Shown here: one piece after another, positions 1-6,736 of the stretch
How the letters are laid out: every line of letters begins with the position of its first letter
Position numbering within the stretch: the first letter of the stretch is position 1
NCBI GenBank assembly: GCA_964479125.1
Contig: CAYZJK010000034.1
Coordinates: forward strand, 1 to 6,757
Length of the DNA: 6,757 bases
Source: CAYZJK01 sp964479125
Lineage (GTDB): Bacteria > Patescibacteriota > Saccharimonadia > Saccharimonadales > Saccharimonadaceae
Reading direction: 5' to 3'
Program-made: the position numbers and the translations under genes
Notes under the pieces: generated by a model
Database searches by the model: none
What the model saw: only the letters and a program-made list of their open reading frames with translations
Told to the model about the DNA's origin: nothing

Positions 1-115
1 CGTTTAATGGCAAACTATCCCCTTGCCTGTTACAGGAAAAGGTAAAAGATCCGAATTATCTGTATATTATTATGCCGATGAAGAGCTAAACGGCTCCTTT
101 ATAGGTCGTAACTAG
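1..115 (+). other. Operon end; possible C-terminal tail of a convergent plus-strand gene
   Basis: No minus-strand gene or strong terminator follows the stop at 99-101. On the plus strand two readings are protein-like. One frame is open from the window edge to a TAA at 87-89, ending in NYLYIIMPMKS. Another runs from 8 to a TAG at 113-115 and contains VYYYADEELNGSFIGRN, but has an in-frame TAA at 5-7. Either could be the tail of a gene facing this operon, the second only as a frameshifted remnant or by chance. A weak hairpin, GGCAA/TTGCC (9-13 with 23-27), lacks a U-tract. Confidence 0.25.
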
Positions 116-1454
116 CTTCTCTACCTAGCTGTGGGATGATGGTAACATCATTAATATCAACATCAATACCCTTAATGTATTCAACGACATTTTGATATTC
201 CTGCTTCAGGCTTCCTGTTGCTATGTAGAGCCGATACGTATTAATGTCACCTGTTTGACTATAGATATCCCTCTCGAAACTACTTTGCTCGCTTGAGTAG
301 CCCTTCTCAATTCCCCTATCATCAATAGCTGGAGCGGTGACATCTGGATTTATATAGATATATGGTCGACTAATGAAGATAGGGTGAGTACCCGAAGGGA
401 GTAACGTGTCATGCGGGGTAATCCTCTCGGCTGTTATGCGCTCATCTTTACTATCTCCGTGTATATCCACCGAGCGTGTTTGTATGAGGTGTTCGCCGGA
501 GTCGCTAATAGTAAACAGCCCATCACCCGCATAGGATATAGTGGACGACTCAGGACCGGTGTATATAACGCGCCGCTCCTTTGTGGATAATGTAGTTGTT
601 GTAAGCGTTTTATTGTGCGTAGCCTGATTAACTGTGAGTGTTGTGATTGAGTCGTTGAATAAGAATACATCTTCATAGACAGTATGGAGAGCAGAGTCTT
701 CGTATATGTCATCGATAAGAACTTCTTGCGTATAGGTTGAGGTATCGAAGGTTTGTAGTGAAATCGTATTTGTTTTCTCGTCTTGCTGTGCAATATATAG
801 GTTATCTTTGTCTTGTCCGATAACCCTACTAGGAGATACAATAGGTGCCCCGAATATACCATAATTGACCACACCCTCACTACTGACCGATCCGAAATAG
901 TTATAGCTACTATCTGTAAGGTTATCTGGGAAGTATATATAATCACCCGATGAACTACTTGAGATACCGAAAGGATTATCAGTGTACGTCAGATATGTTA
1001 TCTGGCCATTTGAGAAATTAACATACCAGTAGAGATTTTCAGGAGAATCAAGATTGAGATTTTCATTGGTTGAGTTTAAGTCGGCTACCTTATCGCTTAT
1101 CATGTTGGATAGCCCAGAGAGTAATGGTTCACGTGAGAAATTAAACACCGCTCCATTTTTTAGCCAATAAATAGATTCTACGTCTGTGAGGAGATTGTAA
1201 TCGGTTAACTTTCGTTTTGACCCATCTTTGAGTGATAGCTGCATAAAGTCATTGCCGGTATAGTAATTATAGGTATCATCATGTACTTTTTCGTCGCCAA
1301 GCATATAATTTACTACAACTTTTTTCTGGAACTGAGAAGACGGAGCATTTACTACGAGCATATATAGTAGGTAAGCGACAGATACAGCAAGTGCAAATAT
1401 CGAAAATATCAACAATATAGAGGATATTCTCTGAAGAGTAGGACTTTCAGGCAT
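99..1454 (-). CDS. Membrane-anchored, beta-rich extracytoplasmic protein (451 aa)
   Basis: I do not recognise a named family. A hydrophobic anchor covers about residues 11-35, and the rest is predicted to be outside the membrane. From about 60 to 345 the protein alternates short aromatic beta strands with polar turns (SIYWLKNGAVFNF, NLYWYVNFSNGQITYLTY, DYIYFPDN, DNLYIAQQDEKTNTISLQTFD, TISYAGDGLFTISDSGEHLIQT). This rhythm suggests a beta-propeller-like fold, which often serves binding or assembly, but blade boundaries are not clear enough to count. A C-terminal alpha/beta part follows (about 385-445: SSFERDIYSQ to VEYIKGIDVDINDVTII). No cysteines or enzyme motifs stand out. Last gene of the operon, with the strongest ribosome-binding site (GGAGGT). 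It may be the surface-exposed or scaffold subunit; that is inference from topology and position. Confidence 0.85.
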   Translation of the reverse strand: MPESPTLQRISSILLIFSIFALAVSVAYLLYMLVVNAPSSQFQKKVVVNYMLGDEKVHDDTYNYYTGNDFMQLSLKDGSKRKLTDYNLLTDVESIYWLKNGAVFNFSREPLLSGLSNMISDKVADLNSTNENLNLDSPENLYWYVNFSNGQITYLTYTDNPFGISSSSSGDYIYFPDNLTDSSYNYFGSVSSEGVVNYGIFGAPIVSPSRVIGQDKDNLYIAQQDEKTNTISLQTFDTSTYTQEVLIDDIYEDSALHTVYEDVFLFNDSITTLTVNQATHNKTLTTTTLSTKERRVIYTGPESSTISYAGDGLFTISDSGEHLIQTRSVDIHGDSKDERITAERITPHDTLLPSGTHPIFISRPYIYINPDVTAPAIDDRGIEKGYSSEQSSFERDIYSQTGDINTYRLYIATGSLKQEYQNVVEYIKGIDVDINDVTIIPQLGREASYDL

Positions 1455-1868
1455 TTATTGCACCTCCACGGAGAATGATTTATTTTCCACGCTACTAATA
1501 GTAAGCTCTACGTCATACTTAGTTTTACTGGGCAGGAATACTACGGTAAATGCATATGAAGTGTCGTCTACTTTTTTTAGACTACTAGCGTATGTGGCCT
1601 GCCGTTCAATTTTTCCTGTCTGATTGTAGTGCTTGCCGTAAATATCATTAATAACAGCGCCACTTATCGGTGACAATTGGGGGGTGTTTAGTATATCTTC
1701 ACTATCTATAATAGACACGACACTAGCGTCATCCAACTGTTCTGTGTGGGCTGCTTCGTATCCTGATGTGGTTGCTTGAGTGTTTCTCCCTATCCCATAT
1801 ATAATACCTGCGGCCATAAGTAAGATTAGGGCAATAGTTATCTTAATCGTTGATTTACTTGCCAGCAT
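1455..1868 (-). CDS. Small single-pass membrane protein of unknown function (137 aa)
   Basis: I do not recognise a family. The open frame extends upstream to 1988, but that would overlap the hydrolase gene by 134 bases. The ATG at 1868 is preferred because it has AGGG five bases upstream, overlaps the preceding stop by only 14 bases, and places a hydrophobic helix (about residues 9-25) right at the N-terminus after the basic start MLASKSTIK. The remainder (27-137) is predicted extracytoplasmic: a polar, acidic stretch (36-60), then YGKHYNQTGKIERQATYASS and a C-terminal part rich in beta strands (YAFTVVFLPS, YDVELTISSV, SFSVEVQ). Its overall plan (basic MLA-K start, one helix, linker, small mixed domain) matches the 154-aa protein two genes upstream, though the C-terminal domains show no obvious similarity. 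The stop abuts the next ATG with no gap. Confidence 0.8.
   Translation of the reverse strand: MLASKSTIKITIALILLMAAGIIYGIGRNTQATTSGYEAAHTEQLDDASVVSIIDSEDILNTPQLSPISGAVINDIYGKHYNQTGKIERQATYASSLKKVDDTSYAFTVVFLPSKTKYDVELTISSVENKSFSVEVQ
1462..1467 (-). promoter_or_regulatory. Strong Shine-Dalgarno for the 451-aa gene
   Basis: GGAGGT lies seven bases before the ATG at 1454, inside the end of the 137-aa gene. It is the best anti-16S match in the operon. The last gene may therefore be translated efficiently and partly independently of coupling. Confidence 0.75.
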
Positions 1869-3111
1869 AAATACCCTGTATGAGTTTAATAAATCCAGCA
1901 TCACGGTGAGCATCTTCACCACCAGTTCTACCTCTTGGGGAGCCCCTGTCGATATGAAGGTGTGGCGTACCAAGCCCGCATGGTCCATTCCCTACTACGC
2001 CCATTACTTCTCCAGACTTAAACTTTGTTCCGGCCGGGTGAGTTATATAGGTGTGGCCATACCAATATATCCATCCATCATCACCCTTGAATTGTATCGA
2101 TCGACATTTCGAATCACCCGCTCCATAAGACTTATTAGAGTATATCTCACCATCAAAAATAGCATACACAGGGGTACCTTGCGCTACGACGAGGTCGAAA
2201 GCAGGAGTCTTGTCATGGTGGCAACTCGTCGGCGTACAGGTTGTAAGGTTGGTTGGCGTAGTCGGCAGTGTATAGTTGATCGGTTTTGAGTAGCCGCTAG
2301 CGTTTGGAGATATTGGCACATCTGCTTCATCGAGGGTGGTATTTTTTTCATTCGTACAATATTGATTCATAAGAACCTGCTCATTCTGCTCCGCTGTCAT
2401 CGCCGCCGCAACAGCGGGATCAATCTCATAGCCTTCAGCTCTTTTTGCGGCAGCTATACGATTTTCATTCATACATTTTCCACAGCCAAAGAATCTCTTA
2501 GACATTATCTCTACGGCGGTGTCTAAACTGGGTGCTGCTTCGATTTCTGCAAGGACATTACTTTTAGAAGTTGGTGCAAGGTTATTTAAGTGCCACCACG
2601 TGACGGCAAGTTGTGTTTCAAGTTTTGAAATATCGCCACTAACTCCAGACTCCTTCTGCCAGTACAGGGCGGCATTACCTGGATCCCACTGAATAATCCC
2701 CCATGCCTTCCCGACACTTGTCTGGCCTTTTTTATTTTCAAATAAGCTACCATCTTTATATCGCCCTACGGTAGATGGGTCTGTGGTGTTGCCACCTCCC
2801 TGGATAAGCGTTGGGTTTCCTTTTGACTCCTGCCATATACTACCCGTTATGGCTGCAGAAGCTTGTTTAGATGCGCCTTTGGCAAGGAAGTAGTTGTATA
2901 TTTTTACCAAATTGTCATTACCTGGTATATCATTCGTAAAAATGTCGCTACTGGCAGTACATTGAACTTCCGCAGCGTTTGGGTTATACCATGGGGCTAC
3001 ATTGTTAAGCTCATATACATCAAGTGCATTTGTTTCAGCAAAAACAGTACGAACGGGTATACTTATTGAAAATAACATTATAAATACAAGGGCGAAACAA
3101 TACTTACTCAT
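1855..3111 (-). CDS. Secreted bifunctional murein hydrolase: phage-tail-lysozyme-like domain plus M23 peptidase domain (418 aa)
   Basis: Predicted exported cell-wall hydrolase. A signal peptide spans about residues 1-25 (hydrophobic core CFALVFIMLFSISI, possible cleavage after TVFA). Residues about 66-225 resemble the phage tail lysozyme family (PF18013 type): a helix with ASAAITGSIWQESKGNP, where E95 is the candidate catalytic acid, then AWGIIQWD (136-143), a WWHL helix, and FGCGKC with a possible C210-C213 disulfide. After a Pro/Thr linker, residues about 285-410 form an M23 domain with HHDKTPAFD (H298/H299, D306), YGH (H353) and HLH (H384, H386). The first zinc motif is spaced wider than the classical HxxxD. 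Expected activities are glycan-strand cleavage by the first domain and peptide cross-bridge cleavage by the second. The arrangement parallels VirB1-like bifunctional hydrolases of Gram-positive conjugation systems such as CwlT or PrgK. The start overlaps the previous stop by 8 bases, with a GAGAGGT ribosome-binding site upstream. Domain calls are from motifs, without a profile search. Confidence 0.88.
   Translation of the reverse strand: MSKYCFALVFIMLFSISIPVRTVFAETNALDVYELNNVAPWYNPNAAEVQCTASSDIFTNDIPGNDNLVKIYNYFLAKGASKQASAAITGSIWQESKGNPTLIQGGGNTTDPSTVGRYKDGSLFENKKGQTSVGKAWGIIQWDPGNAALYWQKESGVSGDISKLETQLAVTWWHLNNLAPTSKSNVLAEIEAAPSLDTAVEIMSKRFFGCGKCMNENRIAAAKRAEGYEIDPAVAAAMTAEQNEQVLMNQYCTNEKNTTLDEADVPISPNASGYSKPINYTLPTTPTNLTTCTPTSCHHDKTPAFDLVVAQGTPVYAIFDGEIYSNKSYGAGDSKCRSIQFKGDDGWIYWYGHTYITHPAGTKFKSGEVMGVVGNGPCGLGTPHLHIDRGSPRGRTGGEDAHRDAGFIKLIQGIYAGK
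1874..1877 (-). promoter_or_regulatory. Short Shine-Dalgarno deciding the start of the 137-aa gene
   Basis: AGGG is five bases before the ATG at 1868. It is short but correctly placed, and it favours this start over the in-frame upstream codons at 1901, 1913 and 1988, which would give long overlaps and a non-exported-looking N-terminus. Confidence 0.45.
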
Positions 3112-3568
3112 AGATCGAGTACCTCTCGTCTGGCTCGTAATGGCTTATCATTTTTAGCTGTCCTTCTTCTGTTACGAATTCAATCACACGCATTACAGTA
3201 ATAACACTACCATCCCCCTTTGCTACACTGAAGATGGTTAATATGTTTGAGTTGTCGTTGGTGTCCGTATAATACCACTCGGTAGAGCGAAGTAGAATAC
3301 TTTGAACATTTGGATATTCAGCCACTAACAGTGACTTTGCTTGGTCTACTGAAAAATCTACTTGCTTTTCAAGCATTTCTTCATCCTCTTGGGTTATTGG
3401 ACTTCCACCTTCCATTGAACTTACGAACTCCTGGGGGCTGCTAGTGGTTTGCGAAGAGTCATCTTTACTGTTATGGCTGACTAATAAATACAGTGACATT
3501 ATAACCAGAGAGCTAGCTGTGATGGCTAGTATCAACCATCCACGCCTGGATAATTTATTAGCTAGCAT
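3104..3568 (-). CDS. Single-pass membrane protein of unknown function (154 aa)
   Basis: I do not recognise a family. The N-terminus MLANKLSRRG is basic and is followed by a hydrophobic helix at about residues 11-31, giving an N-in, C-out signal-anchor topology. A polar Ser/Asp/Thr linker (32-60) leads to a compact domain (about 64-150) with an alpha helix around DQAKSLLVAEYPNVQS and then several predicted beta strands (ILLRSTEWYY, ILTIFSVA, VITVMRVIEFV, LKMISHY). There are no cysteines or obvious catalytic motifs. The ATG overlaps the last 7 bases of the upstream 1037-aa gene, and the stop overlaps the next start by 8 bases, so it is almost certainly co-translated with both M23 proteins. A small accessory or scaffold subunit of the same envelope complex is the likeliest role, by context only. 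Confidence 0.85.
   Translation of the reverse strand: MLANKLSRRGWLILAITASSLVIMSLYLLVSHNSKDDSSQTTSSPQEFVSSMEGGSPITQEDEEMLEKQVDFSVDQAKSLLVAEYPNVQSILLRSTEWYYTDTNDNSNILTIFSVAKGDGSVITVMRVIEFVTEEGQLKMISHYEPDERYSIYE
3121..3127 (-). promoter_or_regulatory. Shine-Dalgarno for the lysozyme/M23 gene
   Basis: GAGAGGT lies nine bases before the ATG at 3111, within the end of the 154-aa gene. Together with the signal peptide that begins exactly at this ATG, it fixes the start. Confidence 0.6.
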
Positions 3569-6500
3569 CCTCTATGTCCTTTTGGTGTAGCATAGTTCAT
3601 AGTTACTCCTTGACTTTTTAGGTAGCATAGCGGGTTTATAGTATCTTTGGAGTTGTAGGTGCCCTTGCCAATTCTTTTAGGATTTATTTGAAAGTGAAGA
3701 TGGGTTCCAGTAGAGTTTCCTTGATTACCCACCTTGGCTAACGGTGTTCCAGCAGTGACTCTAGCGCCAACCTTAACATATGGTTGAATTGTTGAGTGAT
3801 AATAATGGGCATAGCCAGTATAGATATTACTGCCATCACATTGAATCCATATATAATTAGTCTTAGCACCGTTACGGTCACCATTATTACTGACTTGCTT
3901 TATTGTTCCATCGCATATTGAACGGAAACTCCAGCCAGAGCCAGCAAAGTCAATACCCCAGTGAGCTTTGCCACTACTTGGGTATGCACCGTAACCTGCT
4001 GATATGTATGCACTGACCCCCTCAGGGACGGGACTGACTATCTTTCCTTCGCTTGGCGGTAGTCCTGCTGTTGAATCTGTCGAACTGCCTTCTGTTGAAT
4101 CTGTCGAACTGCCTTCTGTTGCTATTGTTGTGTCTCCATCATCATCGCCGCTCAGTATAGAACTAACTTGATAGTCTATGAGAAAGACAACAGCGGCCAT
4201 GAGAGATCGAGATGAAGGGGCGTCGGCCGATGCCTCTCCTGAGTTTTCTAAAGCAGTCTCCTCACTGTAGCACTTAGTGACAGGATTAGTTGAATCGACA
4301 GTGTCATTTTTAACATTTTCACATATGAGATCGAGCCTTCTGTTGAGCTCTTCTTCGTCCGCATCACCATCACCATCCGCTATAACACAACTCGCAGAAT
4401 TAAAGAGATAGTCGCCCGTCGAGGGGTCACCACAATCCTCTATATAGTCGGTCATTGGCGTATCCTTAATAATAAAACCTATAGAAATGAGGTCGTCTAT
4501 AGTTGCACCGTCTGGTATGTCGACATTCTTATCTATCCACCCTTCCTCGTCGGCCAGTATAGTAATTGCTTCGTCCATAGTCATAGAGTCCATTTCATGC
4601 GTAATACCAGTACAAGGCATACCAGCCATATTAATAGCTGGCTCAGTATTGGGGTCGCCTGTGTTGAGGCCAAACTCTTCGGCATATCCGCATAGTTGAG
4701 TGGATATTTCAGTTGCAGCATTAACGGTTTTTGAGAATGAGAGAGCGGTCGCTGGGAGGCGCATGATATTTGAAACGACAGATGAGAGAGAATTGTTAAA
4801 GTTGCCGCTTTGCAGCATGCCTACTTGAAGATTATGTACAATACTTCCAAGGAGTGTATATCTACTTGATGTATCAAACGGGCTGAGCGAAGCGATGTCC
4901 ATTTGCTTTTGGAACTCCTCTTGCTCCTGTTTTATGTCATTGAACTCAGCTAAACGCGACATAGTTGTTCCAGGTATAAGGCGCGACATTGACCCCGAAG
5001 CAAAAAATGCAGTCGCGGCTACTCCAAGGGCATCGCCAAGCTTTTCACCTACCGCTGAGTCTATAGCGTCGGTTTCTGCGAGAGCCTCTATCGCTGCCTT
5101 TGCTGCTCCCTCGACAATCATTCCCCCGATGGCCGCTGCTGCAGAAGAAATAAGCCATGAACCAGCTACTTTCACGATACCACCGATAACCGTTGCACTT
5201 GCTGCCACAGTAACAACTGCATTTCCTGCCATCATAGAGTACATGGTTCCCGGCGCCATGATTACGTTACATGCAGGCTCTAGATTATCCTCAACTGTCG
5301 CCAGGGCATTTAATGCTGGACTATTTAACGCTCCATATCCGGGTACAAAACTAGACATAGGGAGCTTACTACTACTTACGCCAAGAGCCGTAAGTAGGTA
5401 TTTAGAGTCCAGTGCGGAGGTATGTTTGCTATCACTTTCTCGGGGAGTTGTCTCAGTAAGGGCTTTACCTACTACTTCTGCGTCCTCACCCGTGAAACTG
5501 ATAGTATCATCTAGTCCCTGCATCTGCGCACTAGTTCCAGGACCAAGCACAATATCACTAACAAGCTTTACAAGGGATATTAACTCAATCGCTGCCACTC
5601 CTGCAGCAATGTATTTTGGTGCTTTTACGGTTGCACAGGCTCCCACGGCGAGCGCATACGCGGGACCTGCTCTATTGCCAGCCTTAATGATGCCTTTTGA
5701 CACTTTATTACTAGCCAAAGTACTAATACGGTTTGCTTGGCCCGATAGCTTTGAATATGAATTTTTGACATTCTTAACTCGCTCGTTAGCTGCCAATGAC
5801 TTCATTGCCCTACTAACAACGCCTCCTTTTCTACTTATATTAAGCTTAGTAAAGAACCTACCACTGATATGCTTACCCGCCCACGCGCGAACCTGCATAT
5901 TTATAACACCCCGCCTACCGTACACTTTGCCTGCAAGGCCTTTATTCTCTGGTTTACTCAGGTGACTTGGTAGATCTTTTATTGAAACATCAGTTCCGTT
6001 GATTCTAAAATGAGTCGGATTCTGTTTTGCGTAGCCAGTTCTACCCGGGTTCATTGGGGTGCCGTTACGCATAGGTACGATACCATTGCTCGCCATCTTT
6101 CTGAGAACATTATTGCCTATACGACCCTGTTTACAGCGAATCTTGTTGCTTGATGCACATAAATCTGCAGAATCGGAACTAAGAGCAGAATTAAGTACTT
6201 TAAATAGTCTCCTCTCGAGCACTGTGGAGGAACTGTCATTGTTGAGGGCGAGGTTTTGTGAAACATTAATTAGCATACTAGCAGGGCCAAAGAATGCTAC
6301 AAGTAATCCACCACTAACCCCGAAAGTAGTAAGGAGGCCTATGATGCCGAGTCTACCACGAAGTGAGCCGGTTAGCTTTCTGGCTATTTGACGTGAAGTT
6401 GGCTTAGACGACGGATTACGTGAAATAGTCTGGGTACTGCCATCTTTGTTTCTTCGCTTTCCTACCTCGCTACTATCAAAAGATGAGTCTGACCCGAGAG

Positions 6501-6675
6501 GGCTATTTACTCCTCCGTCTGATTCCTTTTGACCTACAGTATCTTCGTCAAGGCCAGTAGAATTGTTATCTCGAAGTCCAGCCTCTACTTGATTTTGAGC
6601 AGCTTGCTCAGCGATACGAATCCTTTCAGCAGGGTTATACTCGTCTCTGTTGGGCTTTTCAAACATATCTGCCAT
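3562..6675 (-). CDS. Large multi-segment membrane protein with C-terminal M23 metallopeptidase domain (1037 aa)
   Basis: Probably a structural membrane component of an envelope machine that also cuts peptidoglycan cross-bridges outside the cell. Residues 1-105 are polar and disordered-looking, ending in a basic stretch (KRRNK, then KLTGSLRGR). A hydrophobic segment follows at about 109-130, so by the positive-inside rule the N-terminus is cytosolic. Further hydrophobic, Ala/Gly-rich segments lie near 340-378, 478-523, 547-561 and 822-838. A low-complexity Ser/Thr linker (854-871) precedes an M23 (LytM/lysostaphin-type) domain at about 877-1020. Its zinc ligands look intact: HWGID (H905, D909) and HLH (H992, H994), with YAH (H957) as the usual active-site histidine. 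An acidic segment and four cysteines (C748, C763, C785, C802) suggest a folded extracytoplasmic region. I chose the ATG at 6675; the longer frame begins at a TTG (6696) that lies just upstream of the TATAAT. First gene of the operon; its stop overlaps the next start by 7 bases. A VirB6/TrbL-like role is possible but unproven. The M23 call is strong; the rest is descriptive. Confidence 0.88.
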   Translation of the reverse strand: MADMFEKPNRDEYNPAERIRIAEQAAQNQVEAGLRDNNSTGLDEDTVGQKESDGGVNSPLGSDSSFDSSEVGKRRNKDGSTQTISRNPSSKPTSRQIARKLTGSLRGRLGIIGLLTTFGVSGGLLVAFFGPASMLINVSQNLALNNDSSSTVLERRLFKVLNSALSSDSADLCASSNKIRCKQGRIGNNVLRKMASNGIVPMRNGTPMNPGRTGYAKQNPTHFRINGTDVSIKDLPSHLSKPENKGLAGKVYGRRGVINMQVRAWAGKHISGRFFTKLNISRKGGVVSRAMKSLAANERVKNVKNSYSKLSGQANRISTLASNKVSKGIIKAGNRAGPAYALAVGACATVKAPKYIAAGVAAIELISLVKLVSDIVLGPGTSAQMQGLDDTISFTGEDAEVVGKALTETTPRESDSKHTSALDSKYLLTALGVSSSKLPMSSFVPGYGALNSPALNALATVEDNLEPACNVIMAPGTMYSMMAGNAVVTVAASATVIGGIVKVAGSWLISSAAAAIGGMIVEGAAKAAIEALAETDAIDSAVGEKLGDALGVAATAFFASGSMSRLIPGTTMSRLAEFNDIKQEQEEFQKQMDIASLSPFDTSSRYTLLGSIVHNLQVGMLQSGNFNNSLSSVVSNIMRLPATALSFSKTVNAATEISTQLCGYAEEFGLNTGDPNTEPAINMAGMPCTGITHEMDSMTMDEAITILADEEGWIDKNVDIPDGATIDDLISIGFIIKDTPMTDYIEDCGDPSTGDYLFNSASCVIADGDGDADEEELNRRLDLICENVKNDTVDSTNPVTKCYSEETALENSGEASADAPSSRSLMAAVVFLIDYQVSSILSGDDDGDTTIATEGSSTDSTEGSSTDSTAGLPPSEGKIVSPVPEGVSAYISAGYGAYPSSGKAHWGIDFAGSGWSFRSICDGTIKQVSNNGDRNGAKTNYIWIQCDGSNIYTGYAHYYHSTIQPYVKVGARVTAGTPLAKVGNQGNSTGTHLHFQINPKRIGKGTYNSKDTINPLCYLKSQGVTMNYATPKGHRGC
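3577..3583 (-). promoter_or_regulatory. Shine-Dalgarno for the 154-aa gene
   Basis: AAAAGGA sits eight bases before the ATG at 3568, within the last codons of the 1037-aa gene. It supports this start. A second purine run (AGAGG) directly touches the ATG and is too close to serve. Confidence 0.6.
4068..4121. repeat. 24-bp tandem repeat coding for a Ser/Thr/Asp linker
   Basis: Two identical 24-base units (4068-4091 and 4092-4115) and a 6-base start of a third (4116-4121) lie inside the 1037-aa gene. The length is a multiple of three, so each unit adds one EGSSTDST-like octapeptide between the last hydrophobic segment and the M23 domain. The repeat can gain or lose units without shifting the frame, changing only the reach of the peptidase. 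Confidence 0.9.
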
Positions 6676-6684
6676 GATATTACT

Positions 6685-6711
6685 ATTATACCTCAATTCT
6701 ACAAATATCCA
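6685..6711 (-). promoter_or_regulatory. Putative operon promoter giving a near-leaderless transcript
   Basis: A perfect TATAAT reads on the minus strand at 6690-6685. The best -35 match is TGGATA at 6711-6706 (four of six consensus bases), with a short 15-base spacer, so the -35 is weak. Only nine bases separate the TATAAT from the ATG at 6675, so transcription starting the usual six to eight bases downstream would begin within about three bases of the start codon. This supports the ATG over the upstream TTG at 6696, which would lie outside the transcript. GAGG at 6694-6691 would also be untranscribed and so could not act as a ribosome-binding site from this promoter. Confidence 0.5.
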
Positions 6712-6736
6712 CCCCGAGTAGTCTCAGATGGGGGTG
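6710..6736. other. GC-rich inverted repeat upstream of the operon
   Basis: CACCCC (6710-6715) pairs with GGGGTG (6731-6736) around a 15-base loop that contains a possible small inner GAG/CTC stem (6716-6718 with 6723-6725). On the minus strand it is followed by GATATTTG, a poor U-tract, so it could be a weak terminator of an upstream minus-strand unit. It touches the candidate -35 by two bases, so it could also be an operator. Beyond it (6737-6757) I see only a short imperfect palindrome (CAACC/GGTTG, 6743-6753) and no recognisable gene before the window edge. Confidence 0.35.

Noticed and set aside
434..946. 170-codon minus-strand frame inside the 451-aa gene
   Set aside because: It is out of frame within a well-supported gene, with erratic composition and no start signal.
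1869..1988. N-terminal extension of the 137-aa protein to a start at 1988
   Set aside because: It would overlap the M23 end of the hydrolase by 134 bases and bury the membrane helix behind 40 extra residues. The ATG at 1868 has a ribosome-binding site and a short overlap.
1780..2289. 169-codon plus-strand open frame
   Set aside because: It lies antisense across the M23 motifs of the secreted hydrolase and the start of the next gene, with no recognisable protein features.
4895..5965. 356-codon plus-strand open frame opposite the large gene
   Set aside because: It is Ala/Ser/Pro-rich low complexity, lies antisense to the membrane segments of the 1037-aa gene, and has no domain or plausible ribosome-binding site. 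It is a shadow of the codon bias on the other strand.
3562..6675. Alternative genetic code (UGA as glycine)
   Set aside because: The long frames are intact under the standard code with no in-frame TGA. No gene here ends in TGA, so stop usage alone is uninformative, but a UGA-glycine genome would be expected to show many internal TGAs.
6676..6696. TTG start of the large protein at 6696
   Set aside because: The codon lies just upstream of the TATAAT, so a transcript from that promoter would not include it. The ATG at 6675 is a better start.
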